Of a stretch of DNA of 64,000 nucleotides, positions 44,019 through 53,298 are shown piece after piece. The notes beneath the pieces are model-generated. The model was not told the origin of the DNA, did no database searches, and was given only the letters and a program-made list of their open reading frames with translations. Positions within the stretch are counted from its first letter, which is position 1. Every line of letters begins with the position of its first letter. Origin of the DNA: Cognatiyoonia sp965661665 (GTDB lineage Bacteria > Pseudomonadota > Alphaproteobacteria > Rhodobacterales > Rhodobacteraceae); NCBI RefSeq assembly GCF_965661665.1, contig NZ_CBFIEO010000016.1:9757-73756 (forward strand). Direction: 5' to 3'. The translations under genes were made by a program, and so were the position numbers.

Positions 44019-44753
44019 ATGATTGATTGGCGCGATCATGGTATTCTTCTTTCGGTCCGTCGCTTTGGCGAGGGGTCGGTGATTGCTGAGATTTTTACCG
44101 AAGATCACGGGCGCTGTGCCGGCGTCATTCGCGGCGGTGCATCCCGCAAAATGGCTCCGTTCCTGCAACCTGGCGCGCAGTTGCAAGCCGATTGGAAAGC
44201 ACGGCTGTCCGAACACTTGGGCAGCTACACCGTCGAACTGATGCGCAGCCGATCCGCCAACGCGATGGCGGATCGATTGGCTCTGTCCGGCCTCAATGCA
44301 GTTTGCGCTTTGCTAGCTGTCGTGATGCCAGAGCGGGAGGCGCATCCGAAACTCTACAAGCGGACGGAACAGCTTTTGGACCTGCTTGGCTCATCTGATG
44401 TCTGGCCCCTAGCCTATTTGCAGTGGGAGGAGGCGCTGCTGGCCGAACTCGGCTTTGCCCTCGACCTCACCACCTGCGCGGTCAACGGATCAACGAAGGA
44501 TTTATGCTTCATCTCCCCCAAAACCGGCCGCGCGGTCAGCGGGTCCGCAGCGGGTGAATGGGCGGATCGCCTGCTACCCTTGCCAAACGTGCTGGCTGGC
44601 GAAGGCGAGGCGGAGACAGCCGACATTTTGGAAGCCTTAGACGTGACCGGCTATTTCATCGAAAGCAAAGTCATCGCCCCCCTCAGCGGCGCAGAAATGC
44701 CAGCCGCCCGCCTGCGGTTGCTGCAAACGCTGTGGCGTCAGGGCTCCGCCTGA
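44019..44753 (+). CDS. recO: DNA repair protein RecO
   Basis: A 244-residue protein that loads RecA on gaps together with RecR. The OB-fold start is WRDHGILLSVRRFGEGSVIA, followed by GRCAGVIRGGASRKMAPFLQ. The helical C-terminal region contains LLAELGFALDLTTCAV with the first cysteine of a zinc-site region and the residual KDLCFISPKTGRAVS. The 3' end overlaps the convergent META-lipoprotein gene by 16 bases. Confidence 0.94.
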   Translation: MIDWRDHGILLSVRRFGEGSVIAEIFTEDHGRCAGVIRGGASRKMAPFLQPGAQLQADWKARLSEHLGSYTVELMRSRSANAMADRLALSGLNAVCALLAVVMPEREAHPKLYKRTEQLLDLLGSSDVWPLAYLQWEEALLAELGFALDLTTCAVNGSTKDLCFISPKTGRAVSGSAAGEWADRLLPLPNVLAGEGEAETADILEALDVTGYFIESKVIAPLSGAEMPAARLRLLQTLWRQGSA

Positions 44754-45130
44754 AATACCATTTCGAGGTCTTGATCATTGGTCAGGATTAGAATGGGGTC
44801 GGACACTTCCACCAAACTCGCCGTGGCAAGTGCGTCAAAGACGGTCTGCTCCGCATCCAGATCGGGACAAGCGCGTTTCGTGGCGGCGATCGGGCCAAGC
44901 TCAAACCAAGGGTAGGGCGCTGACTGTTCGGCAAAATAGCTGTTGCAGGGCGCTTGCCCTGACACTCTTCCCGCCTCACCTAGATCGATCCTTGCAGCAG
45001 CTTCAAAAGAATTGCCGTAGATTGATTGCATGACGAACGTCTCGCTCCCTTGCAAGTATTTCGTCACCGTTTCATCCGGCTGACAGGCGGCCAAGAATGA
45101 TAGCATCAGAGATATAACCGCCAACCGCAT
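44738..45130 (-). CDS. META-domain (HslJ-like) lipoprotein
   Basis: A 130-residue predicted lipoprotein with lipobox LAAC (Cys at about 16). The mature part has the META/HslJ core SGQAPCNSYFAEQ, then LGPIAATKRACPDLDAEQTV. Related proteins are implicated in novobiocin resistance or envelope stress, with no known biochemistry. The ATG at 45130 overlaps the terminal TGA of the upstream SDR pseudogene, so the two were once in one transcript. Confidence 0.78.
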   Translation of the reverse strand: MRLAVISLMLSFLAACQPDETVTKYLQGSETFVMQSIYGNSFEAAARIDLGEAGRVSGQAPCNSYFAEQSAPYPWFELGPIAATKRACPDLDAEQTVFDALATASLVEVSDPILILTNDQDLEMVFQAEP

Positions 45131-46138
45131 CAAATCAGATCGTTGTCGATCAGATAGTTGGCCGTCGACACCACGCTTTCGCGCACGTCCAAGAACTCTT
45201 CCCCCAGAAGCGCCCTTGCGCGGCTGTTATCGGTTGGAGAGTGGCATCCCAAATCGGGGATAATGCCACGAATGGCGGGGTCGAAAAGGCCAAGGGCCTT
45301 CACCATAAAATTCGGTGTGACGCGCGTGACGACACGCCGCTTCGATCGCTTTGGCGATGTTGACGAACTATAAAAAGCGGCCGACAGCCATAAAGCGTTG
45401 ACCTGCCGTGTTATCATCTTCCAACGCCTGCACATGCAACCGCGCGACGTCTTTCACATCGACGGTTGCAAAGCTGATCTGTGGCACTAAAGGATATTTC
45501 GCACGTATCACCCGCTCGATGACAGCGACAGAGGTGCCAAAATCACAATCAAGCGGTGTACCCACCACGAAGCCGGGGTTGATTGACGTCAGCTTGATCT
45601 CCGGCGCTTCGGTCTTCACGAAATCCCACGCTGCATTTTCCATCATCGTTTTCGATTTGCCATAGGCCGATTTGCTTAGTGCGTCTACATCGGTCCAACT
45701 GTCCTCATCATATGCTGTCTTGCCCGCTGCCAAAACACTACCGGTGATCGCGACGGTGGAGGATGTGATAATCACCCGCCCCACACCCGCAGATTTTGCC
45801 GCGCGCAACGCCCGCAGCATGCCATCCACAGCGGGGCTAATTAGTTCATCCTCCGTCTTTGGCGGCGTCATCGGAAAGGGGAAGGCGGTGTGGATGATCG
45901 CATCAACGCCCTTCGCCGCGTCGGTCCATCCAGTGTCTTTCGTCAAATCAAGCTGGCAAAAGCTTAGGCGGCGGAGCGCACTGGGGTCTTTCACGCCATT
46001 AGCAACGGCGGCGTTCACCTCCTGTACGCGGTTCATCGACCGCATGGAGCCGCGCACGGCGTACCCCGCATCCAAAAGCTGCGCTGCGCTGTGTTTCGCG
46101 ATGTAGCCGGTGATACCTGTTTAAAGAACGGTCTTCAT
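45130..46138 (-). pseudogene. NAD-dependent epimerase/dihydroflavonol-4-reductase-type SDR, decayed
   Basis: The gene would begin ATG at 46138 (MKTVL) but codon 6 is TAA (46123-46121) in the middle of the Rossmann start (MKTVL-stop-TGITGYIAKH, where V is expected). The frame then reads well through GVGRVIITSSTVAI and AYGKSKTMMENAAW (catalytic Tyr and Lys) to RFMAVGRFL, where TAG (45370-45368) replaces a likely Trp. IAKAIEA continues in the same frame and then shifts near 45331-45345 into RRVVTRVTPNFMVKALG and on to a normal end. Two nonsense codons and one frameshift show a dead gene, or three sequence errors. Confidence 0.85.
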
Positions 46139-46252
46139 AATGCTGGCCTCAAATGCCCCAATAAGACATGAGGTGATGGACCCGACCTATAAGGTTGGGG
46201 CCATCAAATAAACATCAATTTGACGCGGATGATACGGCTTATCTGAGGTAAC

Positions 46253-47935
46253 TTACCCCAAAAGGCGGCGTGCGATGACTTGTGCCTGAATTTCTGCTGC
46301 ACCTTCGAAGATGTTCAGGATACGCGCGTCACAGAGGATCCGGCTGATCTTATACTCAAGCGCAAAGCCGTTGCCGCCGTGGATTTGCAGCGCGTTGTCC
46401 GCACAAGCCCACGCCACGCGGGCACCCAAAAGCTTTGCCATGCCAGCTTCCAAATCGCAGCGGCGATCATTGTCTTTCTCATGGGCAGAGAAGTACGTCA
46501 GTTGACGGGCAATCATGATTTCAACAGCCATCATCGCTAGTTTGCCGGACACCCGTGGGAAGTTGATCAACGCCTGACCGAACTGCTTGCGGTCACGGGC
46601 ATATTGCATCCCTTCATCCAGCGCCGATTGCGCGACACCCACCGAACGGGCGGCTGTCTGAATACGGGCGCTCTCGAAGGTTTGCATCAATTGCTTGAAG
46701 CCTTGCCCTTCTTCCTGACCCAACAGGTTTTCACCGCTCACTTTAAAATCATCAAAGTTCAGCGTGTATTCCTTCATTCCGCGATAGCCCAAGACCTCAA
46801 TCTCACCGCCGGAGATGCCAGGATCCTGCCATGGCTCTTCATCCGTACCCGGTGTTTTCTCAGCCAAGAACATCGACAAGCCTTTGTAGTTGTCGGTGTC
46901 TGGGATGGTGCGCGCCAGAACGGTCATCACATGGGTGCGGGCTGCATGGGTGATCCATGTCTTGTTGCCGCTGATGATCCAGTCATCGCCGTGCTTGCGG
47001 GCGCGGGTGCGCAAGCTGCCAAGGTCGGAGCCTGTGTTTGGCTCTGTAAATACTGCTGTTGGCAGGATTTCACCGGATGCGAGCCCAGGGAGCCATTTTT
47101 CTTTCTGCGCGTCTGTGCCACCGCAAATAATCAGCTCTGCCGCAATCTCTGACCGCGTGCCGAGGGAGCCGACACCGATATAGCCACGCGACAGTTCTTC
47201 GGACACGACGCACATGGAAGCTTTCGAAAGACCGAAGCCGCCGTATGCCTCTGGGATCGTTAGACCAAAGACGCCAAGTTCGGCCATCTCTTCGATGATT
47301 TCCATCGGGATCAATTCGTCCTTGAGGTGCCATTCGTGGGCGTAAGGCTCCACGCGGTCCACGCTGAACCGACGGAACTGCTCGCGGATCATTTCTAGCT
47401 CTTCGTCCAGACCGGACGCACCAACTGTCAGATTGGCGGAGGTTTCATCCATCAACTCACACAAACGGCTCCGCGCGGCTTGGGTGTTGCCCTGAGCAAT
47501 CAGCGTTTGGATTTCCGGTGTGTCGAGCTTTGACAGTTGTTCCGGAATACCGATGTCGTGCAGGCGCACCATCTCGCTTTGGTTCATCTGCAAGCCGCCT
47601 TGCAACTGCGCAAGGTATTCGCCGAATGCGATCTGCTGGATGAGTTGCTCAATCTCTCCAAACTGACCCGCTTCCTTCAGCTGCTCCGCCCATTTTTGCA
47701 TCTGGCGCAGCGATTCCACATAGGTTGCGAGCCAAGCCAAGCCGTGAGTGGCGGTCTGATTGGCTTCGACTAGCGCACCGCTGACGTGGTCGCCATCGCT
47801 CACCAAGGCACGAACAGTCTCAATGCCTGCTTCCAAGATTCCATCAACCACTGGGATCGTGGCGGCCGTGCGATCAAGCACATCCATCAGGACAGGGTTT
47901 GATTGCATCGACATATCTTGACCATCATGCGGCAT
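46253..47935 (-). CDS. mcd: Acyl-CoA dehydrogenase, probable (2S)-methylsuccinyl-CoA dehydrogenase
   Basis: A 560-residue acyl-CoA dehydrogenase with an extra N-terminal helical region (about 1-160; LAWLATYVESLRQMQKWAEQ). This long form is characteristic of Mcd, which oxidises methylsuccinyl-CoA to mesaconyl-CoA in the ethylmalonyl-CoA pathway. The dehydrogenase core has EAYGGFGLSKASM, AVFTEPNTGSDLGSLRT, the catalytic-base region and ALQIHGGNGFALEY near the end. The ATG at 47935 has GGAGTTGCTC upstream. It fits a bacterium that grows on C2 units, and it needs the ETF encoded 10 kb away. The general family is certain; Mcd rather than another branched-chain enzyme is likely. Confidence 0.8.
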   Translation of the reverse strand: MPHDGQDMSMQSNPVLMDVLDRTAATIPVVDGILEAGIETVRALVSDGDHVSGALVEANQTATHGLAWLATYVESLRQMQKWAEQLKEAGQFGEIEQLIQQIAFGEYLAQLQGGLQMNQSEMVRLHDIGIPEQLSKLDTPEIQTLIAQGNTQAARSRLCELMDETSANLTVGASGLDEELEMIREQFRRFSVDRVEPYAHEWHLKDELIPMEIIEEMAELGVFGLTIPEAYGGFGLSKASMCVVSEELSRGYIGVGSLGTRSEIAAELIICGGTDAQKEKWLPGLASGEILPTAVFTEPNTGSDLGSLRTRARKHGDDWIISGNKTWITHAARTHVMTVLARTIPDTDNYKGLSMFLAEKTPGTDEEPWQDPGISGGEIEVLGYRGMKEYTLNFDDFKVSGENLLGQEEGQGFKQLMQTFESARIQTAARSVGVAQSALDEGMQYARDRKQFGQALINFPRVSGKLAMMAVEIMIARQLTYFSAHEKDNDRRCDLEAGMAKLLGARVAWACADNALQIHGGNGFALEYKISRILCDARILNIFEGAAEIQAQVIARRLLG

Positions 47936-48079
47936 GAGCAACTCCTATTTTGCAGGCGCAGAGATACCCTTCTCGCAGTTGCAGCGCAACAATAATTCAT
48001 CAAATTACCCCAATTCGTACTAAAATGTCGCAGCGAAAATAGACTGGACCCTGCGTTTGTTCCGGTAGACGGTGCCAGA

Positions 48080-48835
48080 ATGGATGATTTGACGCTCATG
48101 TCGATAGCTGTTGTTTCCGCAGCCGCATTTCTGGCCGGTGCCATCAAAGGTGCCGTTGGATTCGCGATGCCAATGGTGATGATGTCGGCGCTTGCGATCC
48201 TCTTCGATCCCAAAATCGCGCTGGCCCTGCTGATCTTTCCCACAATGGCGAGCAACCTAAGCCAGTCCCTGCGGCAAGGGTACGCGCCAGCTCGCGATGC
48301 CGTGAAGGAATTTGCCCCGTTCATGGTTGTTGGGGGGCTCTGCCTTATCGCGACTGCGCACCTCGTCACCGCACTGCCCACCGACACGATGATCCTTGTG
48401 ATCGGCGTGTTTGTCGTCTGCTTTGCGGCCTTCCAACTCTCCGGCTGGCAATTCAAGCTCTCTGGCCCATCAAAGATGAGCCAATCGCTGTTTGGCTTCG
48501 TGGCTGGGTCAGTCGGGGGTCTATCCGGTATCTGGGGGCCGCCGACGGTGGCGTATCTCACGGCGATCAACACGCCTAAAGTGAAGCAGATGCATGTCCA
48601 AGGCGTGATCTACGGTTTGGGGTCAGTGGCTTTGCTGGTGGGGCACATCGGCTCCGGCCTCGTAACGATGCAAACGGTCCCTTTGTCCGTCGCGCTAATT
48701 TTGCCCGCGCTGTTGGGGATCACGTTGGGCTACAAAGTGTCTGACCGCGTGGACCAAGCCAGCTTTCGCAAGATGACCCTGATCGTGCTGCTGGTCAGTG
48801 GTTTCAACCTGATCCGCCGTGGATTGATGGGCTAA
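48080..48835 (+). CDS. Sulfite exporter TauE/SafE family permease
   Basis: A 251-residue membrane protein with about eight hydrophobic helices in two repeats. Typical segments are AAAFLAGAIKGAVGFAMPMV (about 12-31) and the mirrored FVAGSVGGLSGIWGPPTVAY (about 138-157). Members move sulfite, sulfoacetate or other small organic anions across the inner membrane. The substrate is unknown and no sulfonate genes are close. It is divergent from mcd. Confidence 0.87.
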   Translation: MDDLTLMSIAVVSAAAFLAGAIKGAVGFAMPMVMMSALAILFDPKIALALLIFPTMASNLSQSLRQGYAPARDAVKEFAPFMVVGGLCLIATAHLVTALPTDTMILVIGVFVVCFAAFQLSGWQFKLSGPSKMSQSLFGFVAGSVGGLSGIWGPPTVAYLTAINTPKVKQMHVQGVIYGLGSVALLVGHIGSGLVTMQTVPLSVALILPALLGITLGYKVSDRVDQASFRKMTLIVLLVSGFNLIRRGLMG

Positions 48836-48840
48836 CGAAA

Positions 48841-48869
48841 AAGGCCGCACAATCGCACGGCCTTCATTC
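48841..48869 (-). terminator. Rho-independent terminator of pckA
   Basis: On the minus strand AAGGCCG (48864-48858) pairs with CGGCCTT (48847-48841) and runs into TTTCG. It is about 20 bases past the pckA stop and abuts the TauE-type gene, so it may act in both directions. Confidence 0.75.
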
Positions 48870-48883
48870 AATATCCAGTTCGA

Positions 48884-50482
48884 TCAGTCAATCGCAGCCG
48901 CGCGCACATCATCATCGATGTAAGGGACGTACTTTTCAAAGTTGTCGCTAAACATCTCAACAAGCCTGGCCGCTTGAGCATCATAGGCATCTTTGTCTGC
49001 CCAAGTCTCCCGCGGGTTCAGCAGCTTGTCGTCAACGCTGTCGCAAGTCACCGGCACTTCAAAGCCGAAGTTTGGATCCTTGCGGAACTGGTTTTCGACC
49101 AGCGTCTGATCCAATGCAGCGGCCAGCAAGGCGCGGGTTGCTTTGATGGGCATCCGGCTGCCCGTGCCATAGGCGCCGCCAGTCCAGCCTGTGTTCACCA
49201 GCCAGCATGTCGCACCGTGCGACGCAATCTTTTTGCGCAGCAGATCGCCATAGGCTTCTGGGCGTCGTGGCATAAACGGTGCACCAAAACAGGTTGAGAA
49301 TGTCGGCTCGGGCTCCGTCACACCCCGCTCTGTCCCCGCAACTTTGGATGTGAAGCCAGACAAGAAGTGGTACATCGCCTGCGCAGGCGTCAAACGGCTG
49401 ATTGGAGGCAGAACACCGAACGCATCACATGTCAGCATGATGATGTTCTTCGGATGTCCACCCAGCGCAGTTTCAGAAGCGTTGAAAATGTAGTGCAACG
49501 GATAGGCGCAGCGCATGTTAGCGGTCAGGCTGTCGTCATTGAAATCAAGCTCTTTGGTGTCTGGATCGTACACCATATTCTCGATCACCGTATGCGGCAT
49601 GGAACATGTGGCGTAAATCTCTGGCTCCGCCTTCGGATCCAGACCGATCGTCTTGGCGTAGCAGCCGCCCTCGAAGTTAAAGGTGCCACGATCTGACCAG
49701 CCATGTTCATCGTCGCCGATTAAGACGCGCGACGGATCAGCGGACAGGGTTGTCTTGCCCGTGCCAGACAGACCAAAGAAGATGGCCGTATCAACAGGGT
49801 TGCCCGGCGCGTGGTTGGCCGAACAGTGCATCGGCATAATATCTTTTTCCGGCAGCAAGTAGTTGAGCAGGGTGAAAACGGACTTCTTGTTCTCACCTGC
49901 GTATTCTGTGCCAGCGATCAGGACCAGCTTGCGCTCAAAGTTCAAGGTGATGACTGTTTCCGACCGGCAGCCGTGGAGCTCTGGGTCCGCTTTGAAGCTT
50001 GGGCAGTTGATGATCGTGAAATCGGGCGCGAAATCTGCAAGCTCGCTTTGTTCTGGGCGGCGCAGAAGGTGACGGATGAAAAGACCGTGCCATGCAAGCT
50101 CTGTCACGACGCGCACATCCAAACGATGGGCAGGGTCTGCACCCCCAAAAAGGTCATGCACATAATATGTGCCGCCACCCATATGCGCGATCATGTCATC
50201 ATAAAGCTGATCGAACTTCGACGGCTCCATCGGCGGGTTGTTTTCCCACCAAATCGTGTCTTCTACACTTGGCGTCCGAACAACAAACTTGTCCTTGGGG
50301 GAGCGGCCGGTGTTTTTGCCGGTTGTCACAAGGAATGTGCCGCCGTTTCCGTCGACGCCTTCACCGTTTTCAACGGCGGTTTTCTGCAGCTCCGCTTCGG
50401 ACAGGTTATAATAGACGTAGCCAAGCCCCTTGATGCCTTGATCCTCAAGTTTAATCTGCGGGCTGACCGTTCCATGGTCCAT
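48884..50482 (-). CDS. pckA: Phosphoenolpyruvate carboxykinase (ATP)
   Basis: Makes PEP from oxaloacetate for gluconeogenesis. The 532-residue protein has the kinase P-loop FFGLSGTGKTTLSADPSR (about 235-252), CSANHAPGNPVDTA, the metal-site DDEHGWSDRGTFNFEGGCYA and the late LVNTGWTGGAYGTGSRM. It is divergent from the chvG remnant. In relatives chvI-chvG stand next to pckA, and repeated operators lie just upstream of its start. Confidence 0.97.
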   Translation of the reverse strand: MDHGTVSPQIKLEDQGIKGLGYVYYNLSEAELQKTAVENGEGVDGNGGTFLVTTGKNTGRSPKDKFVVRTPSVEDTIWWENNPPMEPSKFDQLYDDMIAHMGGGTYYVHDLFGGADPAHRLDVRVVTELAWHGLFIRHLLRRPEQSELADFAPDFTIINCPSFKADPELHGCRSETVITLNFERKLVLIAGTEYAGENKKSVFTLLNYLLPEKDIMPMHCSANHAPGNPVDTAIFFGLSGTGKTTLSADPSRVLIGDDEHGWSDRGTFNFEGGCYAKTIGLDPKAEPEIYATCSMPHTVIENMVYDPDTKELDFNDDSLTANMRCAYPLHYIFNASETALGGHPKNIIMLTCDAFGVLPPISRLTPAQAMYHFLSGFTSKVAGTERGVTEPEPTFSTCFGAPFMPRRPEAYGDLLRKKIASHGATCWLVNTGWTGGAYGTGSRMPIKATRALLAAALDQTLVENQFRKDPNFGFEVPVTCDSVDDKLLNPRETWADKDAYDAQAARLVEMFSDNFEKYVPYIDDDVRAAAID

Positions 50483-50545
50483 TGTCGCGTTCCTTATGCT
50501 GCAGTGCGAAAAACTTCGGTATACGGTCGTATTAACACTGCAAAA

Positions 50546-50605
50546 CTTAACGCAAACCCCCTTATTTCATTCGTTAGCGCAACCATCTGCGTGTTAGCGC
50601 AACCA
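50546..50605 (-). promoter_or_regulatory. Tandem GTTAGCGCAACCA operator boxes upstream of pckA
   Basis: GTTAGCGCAACCA occurs exactly at 50573-50585 and 50593-50605, 20 bases apart (two helical turns), and a weaker CTTAACGCAAAC lies at 50547-50558. Each is close to the symmetric GTTAGCGCTAAC. They are 65-125 bases before the pckA start, and the pyk leader has the same core. Confidence 0.62.
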
Positions 50606-50654
50606 AGCGGAGCACTGTTTCTGGGGTGAGGCATTTTAGCCATTACTTAGCGAA

Positions 50655-51569
50655 TTGTGGCGCAAATTCATTACCCTAACAGGGCTGATTCGTGTTTTGG
50701 GATTGATTCGCGCTGCGAAAATGACGAAAGGTCAGGCAATACAGGTCAAAAAAATAATATACAGTAAGGGTCAAACCCAAGTGCGTATCCCAGACCTGAC
50801 CGCCCGACCAGATGAAATTGGCCGGTTGTCGGGTGCCCTGTGTGGGATGGTTGAAGCGCTGTATGATCGCTTCGAAGGCAACGAACAGTTTGTCGCCGAC
50901 GTTGCGCATAAGATTAAGAAACCGCTCGCCTCCATGCGTTCCACAGTTGGCACTATGCGCGTCGCCACCCGCGATGATCCGCGTGCAAAATTGCTCGAAG
51001 TGCTCGAACATGACGTCCGCCGCTTGGACCGTTTGGTCAGCGACATTTCAAACGCCACTCGCCTAGACAGTGAATTGGTGCGCGAACAGGAACAGACGTT
51101 CGACTTGCTGAAGATGCTCGACAACCTCAACCAGTTCCTTGGCAAGGAAGCCCGCGACAAAGGCATCGATTTTATCGCTGATTTGCCGGACGAGCCGATC
51201 ATGGTTATGGGGCTCGAAGGTCGCTTGGCACAGGTATTCGGCAACCTGATCACCAACGTGATCTCCTTCTGTGAGGAGGATGATGCGATCTGTGTTTGGG
51301 CCCGCCGTCACAAAAACTGTGTGCTGGTTGTCGTCGAAGACACCAGACCAGGCATTCCCAACGAAGCGCTCGCCAAAGTGTTCCAGCGGTTCTATTCCGA
51401 ACGGCCCGAAGGTGAGTTTGGCAATAACTCCGGCCTTGGTTGGGCGATTTCCAAACAGATTATCGAGGCGCATGGAGGCGTGATCTGGGCGGAAAACATT
51501 CGCCCGACAGAGGCTGACATGACCTCCGAACCCCTTGGCGCGCGGTTTGTCGTAGGCCTGCCAGTCTAA
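50655..51569 (+). pseudogene. chvG: ChvG-type sensor kinase, truncated and degenerate
   Basis: From about 50775 the frame encodes the HAMP end and kinase core of ChvG (RIPDLTARPDEIGRLSGAL). The phospho-acceptor box reads ADVAHKIKKPLASMRS where ADVAHEIKNPL is expected; the G1 box reads EDTRPGIP for EDTGPGIP and the G2 box GLGWAISKQI for GLGLAISKQI. The first 40 residues look like one surviving membrane helix (RKFITLTGLIRVLGLI) fused by deletion to the HAMP, so the periplasmic sensor is missing. There is only a TTG start and no response-regulator gene upstream. Loss of the His-box Glu and Asn and of a G1 Gly argues that it is inactive. Confidence 0.75.
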
Positions 51570-51579
51570 GGCATCGGGG

Positions 51580-52002
51580 ATGGCTGATATCTACCACGCA
51601 AACAGTGTTTCCATCGACGGTAAAGGGCTGCTAATCACAGGCGCCTCCGGCTCCGGCAAGACGTCATTGGCTTTTGAATTGCTGGCGCTTGGCGCAACGT
51701 TGATTTCGGATGACCAGACCTGTTTGCGTCTGGAACAGGGTGCAGTTGTCGCATCCGTCCCAACGACAATCGCAGGACAGATAGAGGCACGCGGCATAGG
51801 CATTCTGAACGCTCCAGAAGCCGGCCCAACGAAGATCACAACTGTCGTTGACCTCGACTCAGTGGAGCAGGATCGCATTCCACCACGGCGCACGATCACT
51901 TTACTCGGCTGTGAGCTACCATTGCTTTACCGTTCGGATGGCATACCTTTTGCCTCGGTGCTCTGGCACTACATGCACTTTGGAAGACACGACGACCCAT
52001 GA
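51580..52002 (+). CDS. hprK: HPr kinase/phosphorylase, short alphaproteobacterial form
   Basis: A 140-residue protein that corresponds to the C-terminal catalytic domain of HprK. It has Walker A GASGSGKTS at 21-29 and the ISDDQTCLRLEQG segment, with the usual N-terminal domain absent, as in other alphaproteobacteria. It should phosphorylate HPr on Ser46 and reverse this. The stop overlaps the rapZ start (ATGA). The cluster hprK-rapZ-EIIA-HPr is conserved downstream of chvI-chvG. Confidence 0.93.
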   Translation: MADIYHANSVSIDGKGLLITGASGSGKTSLAFELLALGATLISDDQTCLRLEQGAVVASVPTTIAGQIEARGIGILNAPEAGPTKITTVVDLDSVEQDRIPPRRTITLLGCELPLLYRSDGIPFASVLWHYMHFGRHDDP

Positions 52003-52880
52003 CATCTGATGCGCTCCTGACCTTGCCGGTTCTCCTGATCACGGGGCCATCGGGCGCTGGGCGGTCCACGGCGATCAACGCGCTGGAAGATCAAGGGTTC
52101 GAAGTCATCGACAACCTGCCGCTGTCCTTGTTGCCGCGTGTTCTGGATGGCCCACACCGTCAGCCGCTTGCTCTGGGCTTAGACGTGCGCAACCGCGACT
52201 TCAGCATCGGTGCGTTGTTGGAAGCGATCGAAGGGATGGAGGCAAGCGTCGGCGACGCTGTCCAACTTGTCTATCTGGATGCCAACGATGACGTTTTGCT
52301 GCGCCGATATTCCGAAACCCGCCGTCGTCACCCATTGGCCCCGACCGGTCGGCCGCTGGACGGGATCGCGGCGGAAAAGGATTTGCTCCAACCCATTCGG
52401 GACAAGGCCGAGGTGCTGATCGATACCACGGGCCTGTCGCCCCATGATCTGAAGGCTGAGATGGAGCGTCTCTTTGGACGCCCAGACGGACAGATGCTCA
52501 GCGTCTCCGTCCAATCCTTTTCATATAAGCGGGGCCTTCCCCGCGGGCTCGACATGGTGCTCGACTGCCGGTTTCTGAAAAACCCCCATTGGGATGCAGA
52601 CCTACGGCATCTAACAGGGCAGGACGCGAATGTCGCGGCCTATGTAGCGACCGACGAAGGACTCGAAGACTTCTTCAAAAAGACCACTGAACTGCTTAAG
52701 TTGGTCCTCCCTGCCCATGCAAAAGAGGGTCGCGCCCACTTTTCCGTCGGGTTTGGGTGTACCGGCGGGCAACACAGGTCCGTCGTTTTAACGGAAAAGG
52801 TCGTTTCTGCACTTGCGAAAGAAGGCTGGCAGGTATCAAAAAGACACCGAGAGCTAGAACGCAGAAGTCATGAGTCGTAG
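51999..52880 (+). CDS. rapZ: RNase adapter/nucleotide-binding protein RapZ
   Basis: A 293-residue protein of the YvcJ/RapZ family. A P-loop GPSGAGRST is at 16-24 (Arg in place of the usual Lys, common in alphaproteobacterial members). Conserved C-terminal segments are SFSYKRGLPRGLDMVLDCRFLKNP, delivered in parts, and HFSVGFGCTGGQHRSV. In E. coli it directs RNase E to GlmZ; in alphaproteobacteria its role is less clear. It is encoded between HprK and the PTS EIIA component. Confidence 0.94.
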   Translation: MTSDALLTLPVLLITGPSGAGRSTAINALEDQGFEVIDNLPLSLLPRVLDGPHRQPLALGLDVRNRDFSIGALLEAIEGMEASVGDAVQLVYLDANDDVLLRRYSETRRRHPLAPTGRPLDGIAAEKDLLQPIRDKAEVLIDTTGLSPHDLKAEMERLFGRPDGQMLSVSVQSFSYKRGLPRGLDMVLDCRFLKNPHWDADLRHLTGQDANVAAYVATDEGLEDFFKKTTELLKLVLPAHAKEGRAHFSVGFGCTGGQHRSVVLTEKVVSALAKEGWQVSKRHRELERRSHES

Positions 52881-52902
52881 CGCGCCAGCAAGGAGCGGGA
52901 GC

Positions 52903-53292
52903 TTGATTGGGATAGTCATTGTTGCACATGGTCGATTGGCGACGGAGTATCTCGCCGCGATTGAACATGTCGTGGGGCCCCAAAACGGCATCCAAGCGAT
53001 TACGATTGGTGCGGAAGATGACCGCGCATTGAAACAGGCTGAAATCTGCAAAGCAGCGGATTGGGTCGATCAGGGAGATGGTGTCGTGGTGGTGACGGAT
53101 ATGTTTGGCGGCTCGCCCTCCAATCTATCACTGATGGCCTGTAGTCAGGCCAAGCGCCGGATCATGTACGGCGCAAATCTGCCCATGCTCATCAAACTGG
53201 CAAAATGCAGAAAAAAACCCATCGATACCGCGGTTGAGGCATCGATTGCGGCCGCGCATAAATACATCGACGTGCAAAAGATCGAAGCCTGA
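52903..53292 (+). CDS. PTS EIIA component, mannose family
   Basis: A cytoplasmic phosphocarrier of about 129 residues. The phospho-acceptor His9 is in IGIVIVAHGRLA and the domain continues with VVVTDMFGGSPSNLS. TTG at 52903 with AAGGAG seven bases upstream gives the usual family N terminus (IGIVIVAHG); an ATG at 52870 would add 11 residues and overlap rapZ. No PTS permease is encoded here, so it is likely the end of a regulatory phosphorelay. Confidence 0.9.
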   Translation: MIGIVIVAHGRLATEYLAAIEHVVGPQNGIQAITIGAEDDRALKQAEICKAADWVDQGDGVVVVTDMFGGSPSNLSLMACSQAKRRIMYGANLPMLIKLAKCRKKPIDTAVEASIAAAHKYIDVQKIEA

Positions 53293-53298
53293 CAGACG

